From Sterolibacterium sp964500605 (GTDB taxonomy: Bacteria > Pseudomonadota > Gammaproteobacteria > Burkholderiales > Rhodocyclaceae), in the NCBI GenBank assembly GCA_964500605.1, contig CAZCOS010000004.1, positions 17,587 to 81,586 of the forward strand: DNA of 64,000 nt, in the 5' to 3' direction. The notes below the pieces were generated by a model. That model was not told the origin of the DNA, did no database searches, and saw only the letters and a list, made by a program, of their open reading frames with translations. Below are positions 15,414 to 24,145 of this stretch, one piece after another. Each line of letters starts with the position of its first letter. Position 1 is the first letter of the stretch. Made by a program: the position numbers and the translations under genes.

Positions 15414-17798
15414 ATGGTGCGTCGTATAATGATCGGTCTTGTTTTCCGGGCTTTTATCTTGCACCCTGCTCTCCGCTGGTTTCTCTACTTCCTGATGCTG
15501 CTAGCCGGGCTGGCTCTGGCCGCTACCGCGCTGATGGGTACGATCATCGTATTGACTTACCCCCAGCTTCCTTCTCTTGAAGTGCTGACGGATTATCGAC
15601 CCAAGGTTCCCCTTCGCGTTTATACCGCAGATGGGGTACTGATCGGCGAATTCGGTGAAGAACGGCGCAATGTCGCCTTGTTGAAAGATGTGCCCGATAT
15701 TTTGAAGCAAGCCATTCTCGCTGCGGAAGATGAGCGTTTTTATCAACATGGCGGCATCGACACTCTGGGTGTCTTGCGTGCAGCTTATTCCAATTTTGTG
15801 GGTGGTGGAAAGCGTCAGGGGGCTTCCACCATCACCATGCAAGTCGCCCGGAACTTTTTTCTGAGCAGCGAAAAAACGCTTTCGCGCAAACTTTATGAAG
15901 CTCTGCTGGCCTTCAAGATTGAGCACAATCTTTCCAAGGATGACATTCTCCAGCTCTATATCAATCAGATTTATCTTGGACAGCGCGCTTACGGCTTCGC
16001 TTCCGCCTCACAAATCTATTTCGGCAAACCGCTCAAAGACATCAGTATTGCTGAGGCCGCCATGCTCGCGGGCCTTCCCAAAGCCCCCTCTTCCTACAAC
16101 CCCGTGGCGAATCCAAAACGGGCCCGATTGCGCCAGATGTATGTTCTGCGACGCATGAACGAGCTGGGATGGATCAATGCGACCCAGCTAGCAGAGGCCC
16201 AGCAAGTCGTTTTGAACGTTAAGCGCGACAGCAACGATTTCGGAGTGCATGCCGACTATGTCGCTGAAATGGCGCGCCAAATTGCCGCCGAACAATTTCC
16301 TGCAGATATTTATTCACGCGGACTCAAAATCATCACCACCATCACCGCCTCAGACCAGGAGGCGGCCTATGCCAGCCTGCGCAAGGGCGTCATGGATTAC
16401 GACCGTCGACACGGCTATCGCGGTGCGGAGGCTTATGTCGACATCGCCACTCTCGGCGATCAGGATGAACATCTGGAAGAGGCTTTGTCGGAGCACGAAG
16501 ATGCCGGTAATCTGCTGGCCGCGCTTGTTCTGGATGCCAAACCTTCCGCCGTTCGGGCTTATCTGCGAGGAGGAGAAATCATCACACTCAATGCAGAAGC
16601 CCTGAAATTTGCTGCACGCATGATGGATGACAAAGCGCCCGTCAACAAACGCATTCGTCGTGGAGCGATCATCCGGGTCAGCCGCGATGCCGCGAAACAG
16701 TGGCAAATCACCCAGCTTCCTGATGTCGAGGCCGCCTTTGTCGCCGCCAGCCCGATCGACGGTGCTGTTCGTGCGTTGGTCGGTGGCTTTGATTTCAACC
16801 GCAACAAATTCAATCACGTCACACAAGCCTGGCGTCAACCGGGCTCCAGTTTCAAACCTTTCATTTACTCGGCCGCCCTTGAAAAAGGATACGCCCCAAC
16901 CTCCATCGTCCCGGATGAGCCCCTTACCATTTCTTCATCCGAAACCGGGAGCCAGGCCTGGAGTCCCAGGAATTACGATGGTAAATACGAAGGTCCGATG
17001 TCCTTGCGCACTGCCTTGGCCAAGTCAAAAAACATGGTTTCGATCCGACTCCTGAAATCAATCGGAACGCAATATGCACAAGACTACATCACCCGTTTTG
17101 GTTTTGATGCCGAAAAGCACCCGCCCTACCTGACCATGGCTCTGGGAGCCGGCTCGGTCACGCCCTGGCAGGAATTGACCGCCTATTCCGTCTTTGCCAA
17201 TGGCGGCTACAGGATTACCCCCTTCATCATCCGGCAAATTCTTGACGACAAAAATAAAATTTTGGCGGAAACCCGGCCTGCCGTAGCCGGAGACGAAGAA
17301 CTGAGGGTCATCGACGCTCGCAATGCCTTTCTGGTGGACAGCATGCTGCGCGATGTCGTACGCCGGGGAACGGCGACCAAAGCCCTTTCACTCAAACGCA
17401 GCGATCTTGCCGGGAAAACAGGCACCACCAATGATTATGTCGATGCCTGGTTCTGTGGCTATCAGCCCACGGTTGTCGGTATCGCCTGGATTGGCTTTGA
17501 TCAACCCAAAAAACTGGGTAGCGGGGAAACCGGTGGTGCAGCAGCCCTGCCCATCTGGATCGGCTTCATGCAAAAGGCACTGCAAGGTGTTTCGGAAAGC
17601 GATATGGAGGTGCCGGAAGGTCTTATCGCTATACGCCCTGCAGAAGGGTCGGGCAAGGGAGCCGACTACATCTACTCGGAACATCTGCCCAATCCTGATG
17701 AACAGGAGAGTGACGATCTCCCGAACAACGAACCTCCCAATCTCTCCCCTCCCGACGAAGCGCCGGCCTCCGAATCCCTGTCAGGCAAAAAAAACTGA
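15414..17798 (+). CDS. mrcA: Penicillin-binding protein 1A (bifunctional glycosyltransferase/transpeptidase)
   Basis: This class A PBP polymerises and crosslinks peptidoglycan. The 794-residue product has a membrane anchor (about 17-45) and a GT51 glycosyltransferase domain with catalytic Glu105 in AAEDERFYQHGGID plus QGASTITMQVARN. An inserted OB-like region follows, then a transpeptidase with the SxxK motif GSSFKPF (Ser478), an SKN motif (AKSKNMVSI) and KTGTTND (Lys668). The C-terminus is acidic and proline-rich. The start at 15414 has an alternative ATG five codons on. In many betaproteobacteria mrcA is divergent from pilMNOPQ; here tRNA-fMet lies upstream instead. Confidence 0.93.
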   Translation: MVRRIMIGLVFRAFILHPALRWFLYFLMLLAGLALAATALMGTIIVLTYPQLPSLEVLTDYRPKVPLRVYTADGVLIGEFGEERRNVALLKDVPDILKQAILAAEDERFYQHGGIDTLGVLRAAYSNFVGGGKRQGASTITMQVARNFFLSSEKTLSRKLYEALLAFKIEHNLSKDDILQLYINQIYLGQRAYGFASASQIYFGKPLKDISIAEAAMLAGLPKAPSSYNPVANPKRARLRQMYVLRRMNELGWINATQLAEAQQVVLNVKRDSNDFGVHADYVAEMARQIAAEQFPADIYSRGLKIITTITASDQEAAYASLRKGVMDYDRRHGYRGAEAYVDIATLGDQDEHLEEALSEHEDAGNLLAALVLDAKPSAVRAYLRGGEIITLNAEALKFAARMMDDKAPVNKRIRRGAIIRVSRDAAKQWQITQLPDVEAAFVAASPIDGAVRALVGGFDFNRNKFNHVTQAWRQPGSSFKPFIYSAALEKGYAPTSIVPDEPLTISSSETGSQAWSPRNYDGKYEGPMSLRTALAKSKNMVSIRLLKSIGTQYAQDYITRFGFDAEKHPPYLTMALGAGSVTPWQELTAYSVFANGGYRITPFIIRQILDDKNKILAETRPAVAGDEELRVIDARNAFLVDSMLRDVVRRGTATKALSLKRSDLAGKTGTTNDYVDAWFCGYQPTVVGIAWIGFDQPKKLGSGETGGAAALPIWIGFMQKALQGVSESDMEVPEGLIAIRPAEGSGKGADYIYSEHLPNPDEQESDDLPNNEPPNLSPPDEAPASESLSGKKN

Positions 17799-17815
17799 AT
17801 GGGACTTCAGTCGAT

Positions 17816-18145
17816 TTATCCAAGCGTGACCGACGTTCCGGATTGTTCACTCATGCAACGCGACAATACTGAAAGCAATTCCGCCCCATCACGCGTACCA
17901 AGCCATCGCCCGGGCCGCGCCGGATCAGGGCTGAAATGAAATCCGCCCGATCTGGCCGCCACCCAGATTTCCTGTGCAGCGGTGTGCCGATTGATGACAA
18001 TTTTTCCTCCTGTGCCCATGAATTCGATTTCCATGATTCCGCCTGACATCAGTTCATAATCGACATCCAGACCACACTGCTCCAAGGCCTGTTCGATACG
18101 GGCCATCATGGCATCCGCCAGCTTGTTAAATTCACGTTCTTCCAT
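17816..18145 (-). CDS. cyaY: Iron-sulfur cluster assembly protein CyaY (frataxin)
   Basis: CyaY is bacterial frataxin; it binds iron and regulates IscS during Fe-S cluster assembly. From ATG 18145 (MEEREFNKLADAMMARIEQ) the 109-residue protein shows the acidic first helix and the beta-sheet with IVINRHTAAQEIWVAARSGG and a Phe-His-Phe strand, which fit CyaY and its usual length. Upstream in-frame starts exist but would run into the divergent lptM coding region. It converges on mrcA and is divergent from lptM, the usual cyaY/lptM-lysA arrangement. Confidence 0.9.
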   Translation of the reverse strand: MEEREFNKLADAMMARIEQALEQCGLDVDYELMSGGIMEIEFMGTGGKIVINRHTAAQEIWVAARSGGFHFSPDPARPGRWLGTRDGAELLSVLSRCMSEQSGTSVTLG

Positions 18146-18167
18146 TTCGATCGCCTTTATCTCATCC

Positions 18168-18458
18168 ATGCGACATTCACTCATCCGGACACGCGGCTTG
18201 TCCGCACTCTTCTGCAGGCTGACCTTGCTAACCACACTGACTGCATTGACTGCATTGACCAGTCTGACCGCTTGTGGAACCAAAACGCCGCTCATACTGC
18301 CCTCCGGCCCGGCCACTCCGCCCTTGCTGGACACTCTCCGGACCACGGTTCAACCTCAAACGAACAATCCGAACAATCCGGCCCCAGCCCAATCAATCAC
18401 TCCGGTCGTCCCAAGCTCCCCCGAAGCCAAGGATGATAGCAGGACCAACGAACACTGA
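18168..18458 (+). CDS. lptM: LPS translocon maturation lipoprotein LptM (YifL-like)
   Basis: The 96-residue product has a lipoprotein signal peptide ending LTSLTAC, followed by GTKTPLILP, which matches the conserved CGxKGPLxxP start of mature LptM/YifL. In E. coli LptM helps assemble the LptDE translocon. The signal peptide is encoded by short DNA repeats (two copies of ACTGCATTG) and reads as Leu-Thr-Ala repeats. The mature part is a Pro/Asn-rich tail, longer than typical. The start is only 22 bp from the divergent cyaY start, and lysA follows 4 bp after the stop. Confidence 0.8.
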   Translation: MRHSLIRTRGLSALFCRLTLLTTLTALTALTSLTACGTKTPLILPSGPATPPLLDTLRTTVQPQTNNPNNPAPAQSITPVVPSSPEAKDDSRTNEH

Positions 18459-18462
18459 AATC

Positions 18463-19788
18463 ATGAAAACCATGCCCCTTGCCCACCTTTCTCATCTGTC
18501 TTATTCGTCCAAAGGCCTGAACATTGAATCCGTCGCGCTGAAAGACATTGCCGACCGTTTTGGAACGCCTTGCTATATCTATTCACGCTCCGCACTGGTC
18601 AACGCTTATGAAAGCTACCGCCAAGCCCTGCAACCTCACCGCGACACGCTGATCTGCTACGCCGTCAAAGCCAACTCCAGCCTGGCCATCCTCAACCTGT
18701 TCGCACAACTGGGAGCAGGTTTCGACATTGTCTCGGGCGGCGAACTCGAACGGGTACTGGCCGCAGGTGGCGATCCGGCCAAAATCGTCTTTTCCGGTGT
18801 AGGCAAAACTCGCTCGGAAATTGAACTAGCCCTGCGAAAAGGCATTCACTGCTTCAATGTCGAATCGGCCAGCGAATTGCTGCGCCTCAACGACATTGCA
18901 GGGCTGCTCAATCTCAAAGCCCCCGTTTCGTTGCGGGTCAATCCGGATGTTGACCCCAAAACACATCCCTACATCTCGACGGGGCTCAAGAACAACAAAT
19001 TCGGCGTTCCTTTCGAGGAGGCCCTGCCGCTTTACCGTCAGGGTGCTGCCCTTCCCAATCTGAAATTGATCGGCATCGACTGTCACATCGGCTCACAACT
19101 ACTCGATCCGGCCCCGGCGGCCGAGGCGGCTCGGAAAATCATCGAGCTGGTCGACCAACTCGCCACCGAAGGCATCGTGCTGCAACATATCGACCTGGGC
19201 GGCGGGATGGGCATCACCTACCACCACACCCCGACCAACCCTGTGAATGGCGAAAGTCGTGAAGGTAAAGAAGCTGCCGAAAAAGGCCCGACACCGACGG
19301 ACTACTACAAGGACATTCTCGACCTGCTCAAAGGTCGCTCCGAAAAGCTCATCGTCGAACCAGGCCGCTCGCTGGTCGGCAATGCCGGCGTGCTGCTGAC
19401 CCGTGTGGAAGTGCTCAAGCACGGGGCCTCGCACCACTTTGCCATCGTCGATGCGGCCATGAACGACCTGATGCGCCCGGCCCTCTACGATGCCTGGCAC
19501 GACATCCTGCCCGTCGTGCCGCGCAACGATACCGAGGCACATCGCTATGAGATCGTCGGCCCCGTCTGCGAAAGCGGCGATTTCCTCGGGCACGAACGGC
19601 AGCTTGCCCTGCGCGAAGGCGACCTGCTGGCCATCCTTTCAGCGGGAGCCTATGGCATGGCCATGAGCTCAAATTACAACACCCGCCCCCGCGCGGCCGA
19701 AGTCATGGTGGATGGCGATCAAATCCACCTCATCCGCAAGCGCGAAGAAATCGCACAACTTTACGCCAACGAAAATCTGCTGCCGTAA
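18463..19788 (+). CDS. lysA: Diaminopimelate decarboxylase
   Basis: LysA makes L-lysine from meso-diaminopimelate with pyridoxal phosphate. The 441-residue fold-type III enzyme has the PLP lysine in CYAVKANSS, the phosphate-binding HIDLGGGMGI, a HIGSQL motif, and the second-domain catalytic cysteine in PVCESGDFLG. A charged insert (ESREGKEAAEKG, about residues 265-277) is longer than in most homologues. I choose ATG 18463 (MKTMPLAHLSHL), just after lptM; an upstream frame start at 18274 lies inside lptM. The lptM-lysA pair is conserved. Confidence 0.94.
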   Translation: MKTMPLAHLSHLSYSSKGLNIESVALKDIADRFGTPCYIYSRSALVNAYESYRQALQPHRDTLICYAVKANSSLAILNLFAQLGAGFDIVSGGELERVLAAGGDPAKIVFSGVGKTRSEIELALRKGIHCFNVESASELLRLNDIAGLLNLKAPVSLRVNPDVDPKTHPYISTGLKNNKFGVPFEEALPLYRQGAALPNLKLIGIDCHIGSQLLDPAPAAEAARKIIELVDQLATEGIVLQHIDLGGGMGITYHHTPTNPVNGESREGKEAAEKGPTPTDYYKDILDLLKGRSEKLIVEPGRSLVGNAGVLLTRVEVLKHGASHHFAIVDAAMNDLMRPALYDAWHDILPVVPRNDTEAHRYEIVGPVCESGDFLGHERQLALREGDLLAILSAGAYGMAMSSNYNTRPRAAEVMVDGDQIHLIRKREEIAQLYANENLLP

Positions 19789-19802
19789 AACCGGAGCCGA
19801 AG

Positions 19803-19821
19803 CGTGGCCATCCAGGCCACG
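19803..19821. terminator. Intergenic hairpin between convergent lysA and PCu(A)C gene
   Basis: A perfect 7-bp stem (CGTGGCC/GGCCACG) with loop ATCCA lies in the 64-bp gap between two convergent genes. No T-run follows on either strand, so it is at most a weak or Rho-assisted end. Confidence 0.3.
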
Positions 19822-19852
19822 CCGACCATTCCTGCCATTCCGGCCACCCTTT

Positions 19853-20356
19853 TCAGTGCATTCCGTGCCCGGCATGGGCATGAGGCACAGCGGTGCTCGA
19901 TGTGCCAGCCTTCCCGGTTCCGGCCCCGGTCAGATCACGCACCAAGGCCGTCACCGTCAGGCTCGAACCACGTCCCGCCTTGTCCCTAAATTGCAGGCTA
20001 AGAGGCACACGCTCACCCGGCCGAAGCGGCTGACGCAAGCCGGTGAGCATGATGTGATAGCTTCCCGGACGTAGAACAACCGTCTTCCCAGCGGGCAAGG
20101 CCAGCTGATCCAGATTTCGCATCCGCATCACGCCGCCGTCCATGACCATTTCGTGCAGCGTCACCGCTTGCGCCAGAGGGCTAGCTGCACCCACCAGCGC
20201 GCTACCTTCAAAAGCCTGCAAGGTGACATAAGCCGCGGAAGCATTCTGCCCAGCCACAGTTTCCCTTACCCAGGCTTCTGAAACCTGCACATCTCCTGCC
20301 CGTGCAGCGAAACTGCACATCAGCAAAAGACACGTCATCAAGAATTTCCCACCCAT
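19853..20356 (-). CDS. PCu(A)C-type periplasmic copper(I) chaperone
   Basis: From ATG 20356 the 167-residue protein has a signal peptide (MGGKFLMTCLLLMCSFAARA) and a DUF461/PCu(A)C domain. The copper-binding motif H-M-x10-M-x21-H-x-M is visible as HEMVMDGGVMRMRNLDQL followed by RPGSYHIML. A His-rich end (HAHAGHGMH) may add copper sites. These chaperones deliver Cu(I) to the CuA centre of cytochrome oxidase or take part in copper uptake. It converges on lysA and is divergent from parC. The larger upstream in-frame extension lacks a signal and is not used. Confidence 0.88.
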   Translation of the reverse strand: MGGKFLMTCLLLMCSFAARAGDVQVSEAWVRETVAGQNASAAYVTLQAFEGSALVGAASPLAQAVTLHEMVMDGGVMRMRNLDQLALPAGKTVVLRPGSYHIMLTGLRQPLRPGERVPLSLQFRDKAGRGSSLTVTALVRDLTGAGTGKAGTSSTAVPHAHAGHGMH

Positions 20357-20477
20357 CCACCTCTCCCGCACGCACCGATCGACGCAACGACTGATCAGGC
20401 CGAAAACCCGCCAGACTGCTAGACTTCTGCCCTTTCCACATCCTCGAATCATAACGCCTTCGTCTGGCCCGAACCCG

Positions 20478-22844
20478 ATGAATAACGACACGCCCGACCT
20501 TTTTGACGCTCTGGACAAACCTGCACAAGGTACATCCCTTCCGCCCCCACCCACCGCACCCGAAACAATAGAACCTCTCGGAGAAGACACAGCCCCACTC
20601 GATCTCTTTGCCGAACGCGCCTATCTGGCTTATGCCATGTCGGTCGTCCGAAGCCGCGCCCTGCCTCAGGTTGAAGACGGCCAGAAGCCCGTGCAACGGC
20701 GCATCCTCTACGCCATGCACGAAATGCGGCTCAATGCCACGGCCAAGCACGTCAAATCGGCCCGCGTCGTCGGGGATGTTCTGGGTAAGCTGCACCCACA
20801 TGGCGATTTATCCGTATACGACGCCATGGTACGCATCGCCCAGGATTTCAGTCTCCGTTATCCACTGGCGGATGGTCAGGGTAACTTCGGTTCTCGCGAC
20901 GGGGACGGTGCAGCGGCCATGCGCTACACCGAAATTCGCCTGACTCCCATTGCCGAGCTGTTGCTGGGTGAACTGGGACAAGGCACGGTCGATTTCCGTC
21001 CTAACTATGACGGCAGCTTTGAAGAACCCGTCCTTCTTCCCGCGCGCCTGCCCTTTACGCTCCTCAACGGTGCTTCCGGCATCGCCGTCGGCATGGCCAC
21101 GGAAATTCCACCACATAACCTCAACGAAATCGCCCGTGCCACCATTCACCTGATCCGCAACCCGCAGGCCAACACCGACGAGCTCATGCAACACATCCAG
21201 GGCCCGGATTTTCCAGGTGGTGGTCAGATCATCTCCAACCCACAAATCTTGCGCGACGCCTATGAAACGGGGCGTGGCAGCCTGCGCCTGCGAGCTCGCT
21301 GGCAAGTCGAGGAAATGGCACGGGGCCAATGGCGCGTCATCGTCAATGAATTGCCACACAATGTTTCCGTCGCACAAGTCATGGCGGAAATCGAATTACT
21401 CACCAATCCCCAGCCCCGCGCCGGCAAGAAGGACATCTCGCAGGAGCAAAAAAACCTCAAAGCCGCCGTGCTGGCCATGCTTGATGTTGCACGGGACGAA
21501 TCCAGCGAGGCCCAGGCCGTCCGACTCATCCTGGAACCCCGCTCTTCGCGCACTCCCGTTGCCGATTTCATGGCAGTGCTGCTCGCCAACACCTCGCTGG
21601 AAACCTCGGCCCAGATCAATCTGACCATGATGGGGCGCGATGGCAATCCCCAGCAGAAAAGTCTGCGCCAGGTCCTCGTCGAATGGGTGGATTTTCGTTA
21701 CCTCACCGTCGAACGGCGAACCCGCTTCCGCCTCGACGAAGTCGATCGTCGCATCCACATCCTTCAGGGCCGGATGATCGTCTTTTTGCGAATCGACGAA
21801 GTCATCCGCGTCATCCGCGAATCGGACGAACCCAAGCAAGACCTCATCCGCACCTTCAACCTGACTGAAATTCAGGCCGAGGACATCCTCGAAATCCGTC
21901 TGCGCCAACTCGCCCGGCTCGAAGGTATCCGGATCGAAAAGGAATTGGGCGAGCTCTATCTCGAACGCAATACCTTGCAAAATCTGCTCGACAATCGAAA
22001 CGCCATGACACGCACGATCATCAAGGAAATCGAAACCGATGCTGCCAAATACGGCGATGCCCGCCGCACCTTGGTTCAGGCAGATGTCGCAACCAATGCC
22101 GGGCGTGGCGACCTGAAAACCAGCATTCCCGACGAAGCGGTCACCATCATCCTTTCCAAGGCCGGCTGGCTACGCGCTCGGCAGGGCCACGGGATCGACC
22201 AGGACAGCATCCACTACAAAACGGGCGACGAAGGCTTCGCCGTCATCGAAACGCGCACAACCTGGCCGCTCATCATTCTCGATACCCAGGGTCGCGCCTA
22301 TACCATTCCGGTTTCCGCCATTCCCGGCGGCAAAGGCGACGGCGTCCCGCTGGCCACCTTGATCGATCTTCAAGCCGGTGCAAAACGTGCACAAGCCCTT
22401 TCCGCCGCACCGGACACACAGTTCCTTTTTGCCAATACCGGAGGTTACGGCTTCATTGCCAGCGTGGCCGATCTGAGTAGCCGCATCAAGGCGGGCAAGG
22501 CGTTCATGAGCCTGGAAGAAAGCGAAACGCCGCTTACACCGATTCGCTTACCTTCCAGCGAAGCCACACACATCTGGGCCGCCAGCAGCAGCGGCCGTCT
22601 TTTGGCCTTTGAAAGCAGGGAAATGAAAGTCCTGGCCAAGGGGCGCGGAGTCATGCTGCAAAGCCAGGAAAACGGCCACAAGCTGGTGTCCTTCGGCTTT
22701 TGCAATGGTTCGAGCCTCACGCTGAACTGCCGGGAACGCAACAAAACAGCAGCACTCACGCTTTCCGGTGAAAACCTGGCCCGTCATCTAGGGCCTCGTG
22801 GCCGCAAGGGTGCGCTGCTTCCTGGCAAGAAACTGCCCGTCTGA
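20478..22844 (+). CDS. parC: DNA topoisomerase IV subunit A
   Basis: ParC with ParE separates linked daughter chromosomes. The 788-residue protein has the breakage-reunion domain with active-site Tyr150 (AAMRYTEIRL), a GQGNFGSRDGDG loop, a coiled-coil tower (QLARLEGIRIEKELGELYLE) and C-terminal beta-pinwheel blades, shorter than in GyrA. In the quinolone-determining region HPHGDLSVYDAMVR, the usual Ser is Leu111 (codon TTA) and the usual acidic Glu is Asp115. The N-terminal 45 residues are Pro-rich and variable. parC stands alone; no parE is in the window. Confidence 0.94.
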   Translation: MNNDTPDLFDALDKPAQGTSLPPPPTAPETIEPLGEDTAPLDLFAERAYLAYAMSVVRSRALPQVEDGQKPVQRRILYAMHEMRLNATAKHVKSARVVGDVLGKLHPHGDLSVYDAMVRIAQDFSLRYPLADGQGNFGSRDGDGAAAMRYTEIRLTPIAELLLGELGQGTVDFRPNYDGSFEEPVLLPARLPFTLLNGASGIAVGMATEIPPHNLNEIARATIHLIRNPQANTDELMQHIQGPDFPGGGQIISNPQILRDAYETGRGSLRLRARWQVEEMARGQWRVIVNELPHNVSVAQVMAEIELLTNPQPRAGKKDISQEQKNLKAAVLAMLDVARDESSEAQAVRLILEPRSSRTPVADFMAVLLANTSLETSAQINLTMMGRDGNPQQKSLRQVLVEWVDFRYLTVERRTRFRLDEVDRRIHILQGRMIVFLRIDEVIRVIRESDEPKQDLIRTFNLTEIQAEDILEIRLRQLARLEGIRIEKELGELYLERNTLQNLLDNRNAMTRTIIKEIETDAAKYGDARRTLVQADVATNAGRGDLKTSIPDEAVTIILSKAGWLRARQGHGIDQDSIHYKTGDEGFAVIETRTTWPLIILDTQGRAYTIPVSAIPGGKGDGVPLATLIDLQAGAKRAQALSAAPDTQFLFANTGGYGFIASVADLSSRIKAGKAFMSLEESETPLTPIRLPSSEATHIWAASSSGRLLAFESREMKVLAKGRGVMLQSQENGHKLVSFGFCNGSSLTLNCRERNKTAALTLSGENLARHLGPRGRKGALLPGKKLPV

Positions 22845-22848
22845 AAAC

Positions 22849-23619
22849 TCAGTCCGCCCCGATCACGCCAGCCTGATTGACCGCCCGATTACCCTGCCCC
22901 GCAGTCACGGCGGTTGTGTCGCTGGTATTGGCGTCGATATGAGTATTTCCCTTGATCTGCACACCGCTGCCACTTGCGGAAGCCCCCTTGCGGCCGGACG
23001 TTCCTCGCCCACCTTCCGACATCGACGAAATCCTGGGGGCCGTATCCGCATTCGCCACATAGGCACGCTCGCCCTCCGAGACAATGTGACTACCGCTCTT
23101 GTTGTCGAGCGAAATTTCGCCATGCACGACAGCCACATGCAAACCGTTATCAATGGCCGCCGTATACTCCGTTCCACGAATACCGATCGTCGCCGAAGGC
23201 GTCGTGACAGCATAGCTGCTGCGACGCAGCTTCCCGATCATGCCACTGATAGTACGAAAACCACCCTTGAGGAGACTGAAAAACCCAGTCTCACTCCCAT
23301 CCGGCTTGCCATTCGGAGCAAGAACAAAGGAATACTCATCGATGCGAAAGTGCGTCTCAGGCCGCAGCGAAACCTGGGAGCCATCGGTGAAACGGATATC
23401 TGCGCGGCTCTCCTTTCCGGTAAATACCGTCTCTCCGGAATAAAGCAGCGCACCTTTTTGCAAGGCACGAGAATGACCATCCGTAGAAATCGCACTCAAC
23501 TGGCCCGCCATGCTGACAATCACACCCGCATGCCCCGCAGCCCAAGCTGTTTGCGCCACGAAGAAAAAGGCACAACAAAACAGGAAGAAATTACGTTTGA
23601 AAAAGGTCGTCGGGATCAT
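22849..23619 (-). CDS. Secreted FecR-domain protein
   Basis: The 256-residue product has a signal peptide (FFFVAQTAWA), then a FecR domain (about 35-190) with GETVFTGKESRADIRFTDGS, VSLRPETHFRI and TTPSATIGIRGTEY. The C-terminal 60 residues are a Gly/Ser/Thr/Asn-rich linker-like tail. Classical FecR is an inner-membrane anti-sigma regulator, but this one is exported, has no visible cytoplasmic part, and has no FecI or FecA neighbour. It is more like the stand-alone periplasmic FecR proteins of unknown role. It converges on parC with a 4-bp gap. Confidence 0.8.
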   Translation of the reverse strand: MIPTTFFKRNFFLFCCAFFFVAQTAWAAGHAGVIVSMAGQLSAISTDGHSRALQKGALLYSGETVFTGKESRADIRFTDGSQVSLRPETHFRIDEYSFVLAPNGKPDGSETGFFSLLKGGFRTISGMIGKLRRSSYAVTTPSATIGIRGTEYTAAIDNGLHVAVVHGEISLDNKSGSHIVSEGERAYVANADTAPRISSMSEGGRGTSGRKGASASGSGVQIKGNTHIDANTSDTTAVTAGQGNRAVNQAGVIGAD

Positions 23620-23729
23620 GGCAGCGGTACGGCTTTCAAAATGACGGAAAGGACATTCCGGGGCGGGTCAGAATCAGATCAAAACCAAACTCCTGAATGA
23701 TTGTAACGCCGCACTTGCGAGAAAAGATG

Positions 23730-24030
23730 ACCCAAGAGCTGAAATGACGACGGGGACCGAAGTCCCCGCCGGCTTTTCTTGGGTGACAAGGCTCAAGCGG
23801 CCTCGGCATAGGCCTTAAGCGGCCAGTGCGAAACGCTCATCGTTGGCGTTTGTGGATTTGCGCGAATTACGTTCGTCGCCTTTCGGGTTGCCTGCTCACC
23901 TTCGCCCGCCCTGTCGAAGCCAATACACCCCCACCGAAGAACACATTTGCATCCGATGCTCTTGGGTGGAGGTGAGGGGAGTCGAACCCCTGTCCAGAAC
24001 GCCTCCAGATTGCCGGAATTACAACCATGC
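23730..24030 (-). ncRNA. ssrA: tmRNA, circularly permuted (two-piece) ssrA
   Basis: tmRNA rescues stalled ribosomes and tags their products. On the minus strand the acceptor piece comes first: T-arm AGGGGTTCGACTCCCCT, acceptor 3' strand CACCTCC (23968-23974) and discriminator A. About 30 nt of spacer follow, then the coding piece beginning GGGGGTG TATTGGCTTCGAC (5' end near 23932). The acceptor strands pair with one G-U. The tag frame reads ANDERFALAA then TAA (23815-23847). A GC-rich tetraloop hairpin (23751-23768) inside an 8-bp stem (23730-23737 with 23777-23784) closes the 3' side. CCA is not encoded right after the discriminator; CCC is. Piece boundaries are estimates. Confidence 0.92.
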
Positions 24031-24034
24031 GATG

Positions 24035-24063
24035 ATTATGGGAGCGCGTTCCGGAAATTTCAA
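24035..24063 (-). promoter_or_regulatory. Sigma-70 promoter of ssrA
   Basis: On the minus strand TTGAAA (24058-24063) and CATAAT (24035-24040) are separated by exactly 17 bp, placing transcription start a few bases before the acceptor piece of tmRNA. Confidence 0.65.
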
Positions 24064-24145
24064 GAGGCCAGGGCAAGTTCTTTCACATCTCCAAGACGGT
24101 CACGGTATCATGCCCGACTTTTCAAGCGATCTTCCTGCCCTCAAC

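Noticed and set aside
15424..15429. TATAAT near the mrcA start
   Set aside because: It lies inside the first codons of mrcA, no fitting -35 hexamer is found at 16-18 bp, and a start from it would remove the N-terminus.
23843..24145. Long N-terminal extension of the S4-domain gene
   Set aside because: The extension is antisense to permuted ssrA and has no similarity to YbcJ proteins; the gene is taken to start at 24146.
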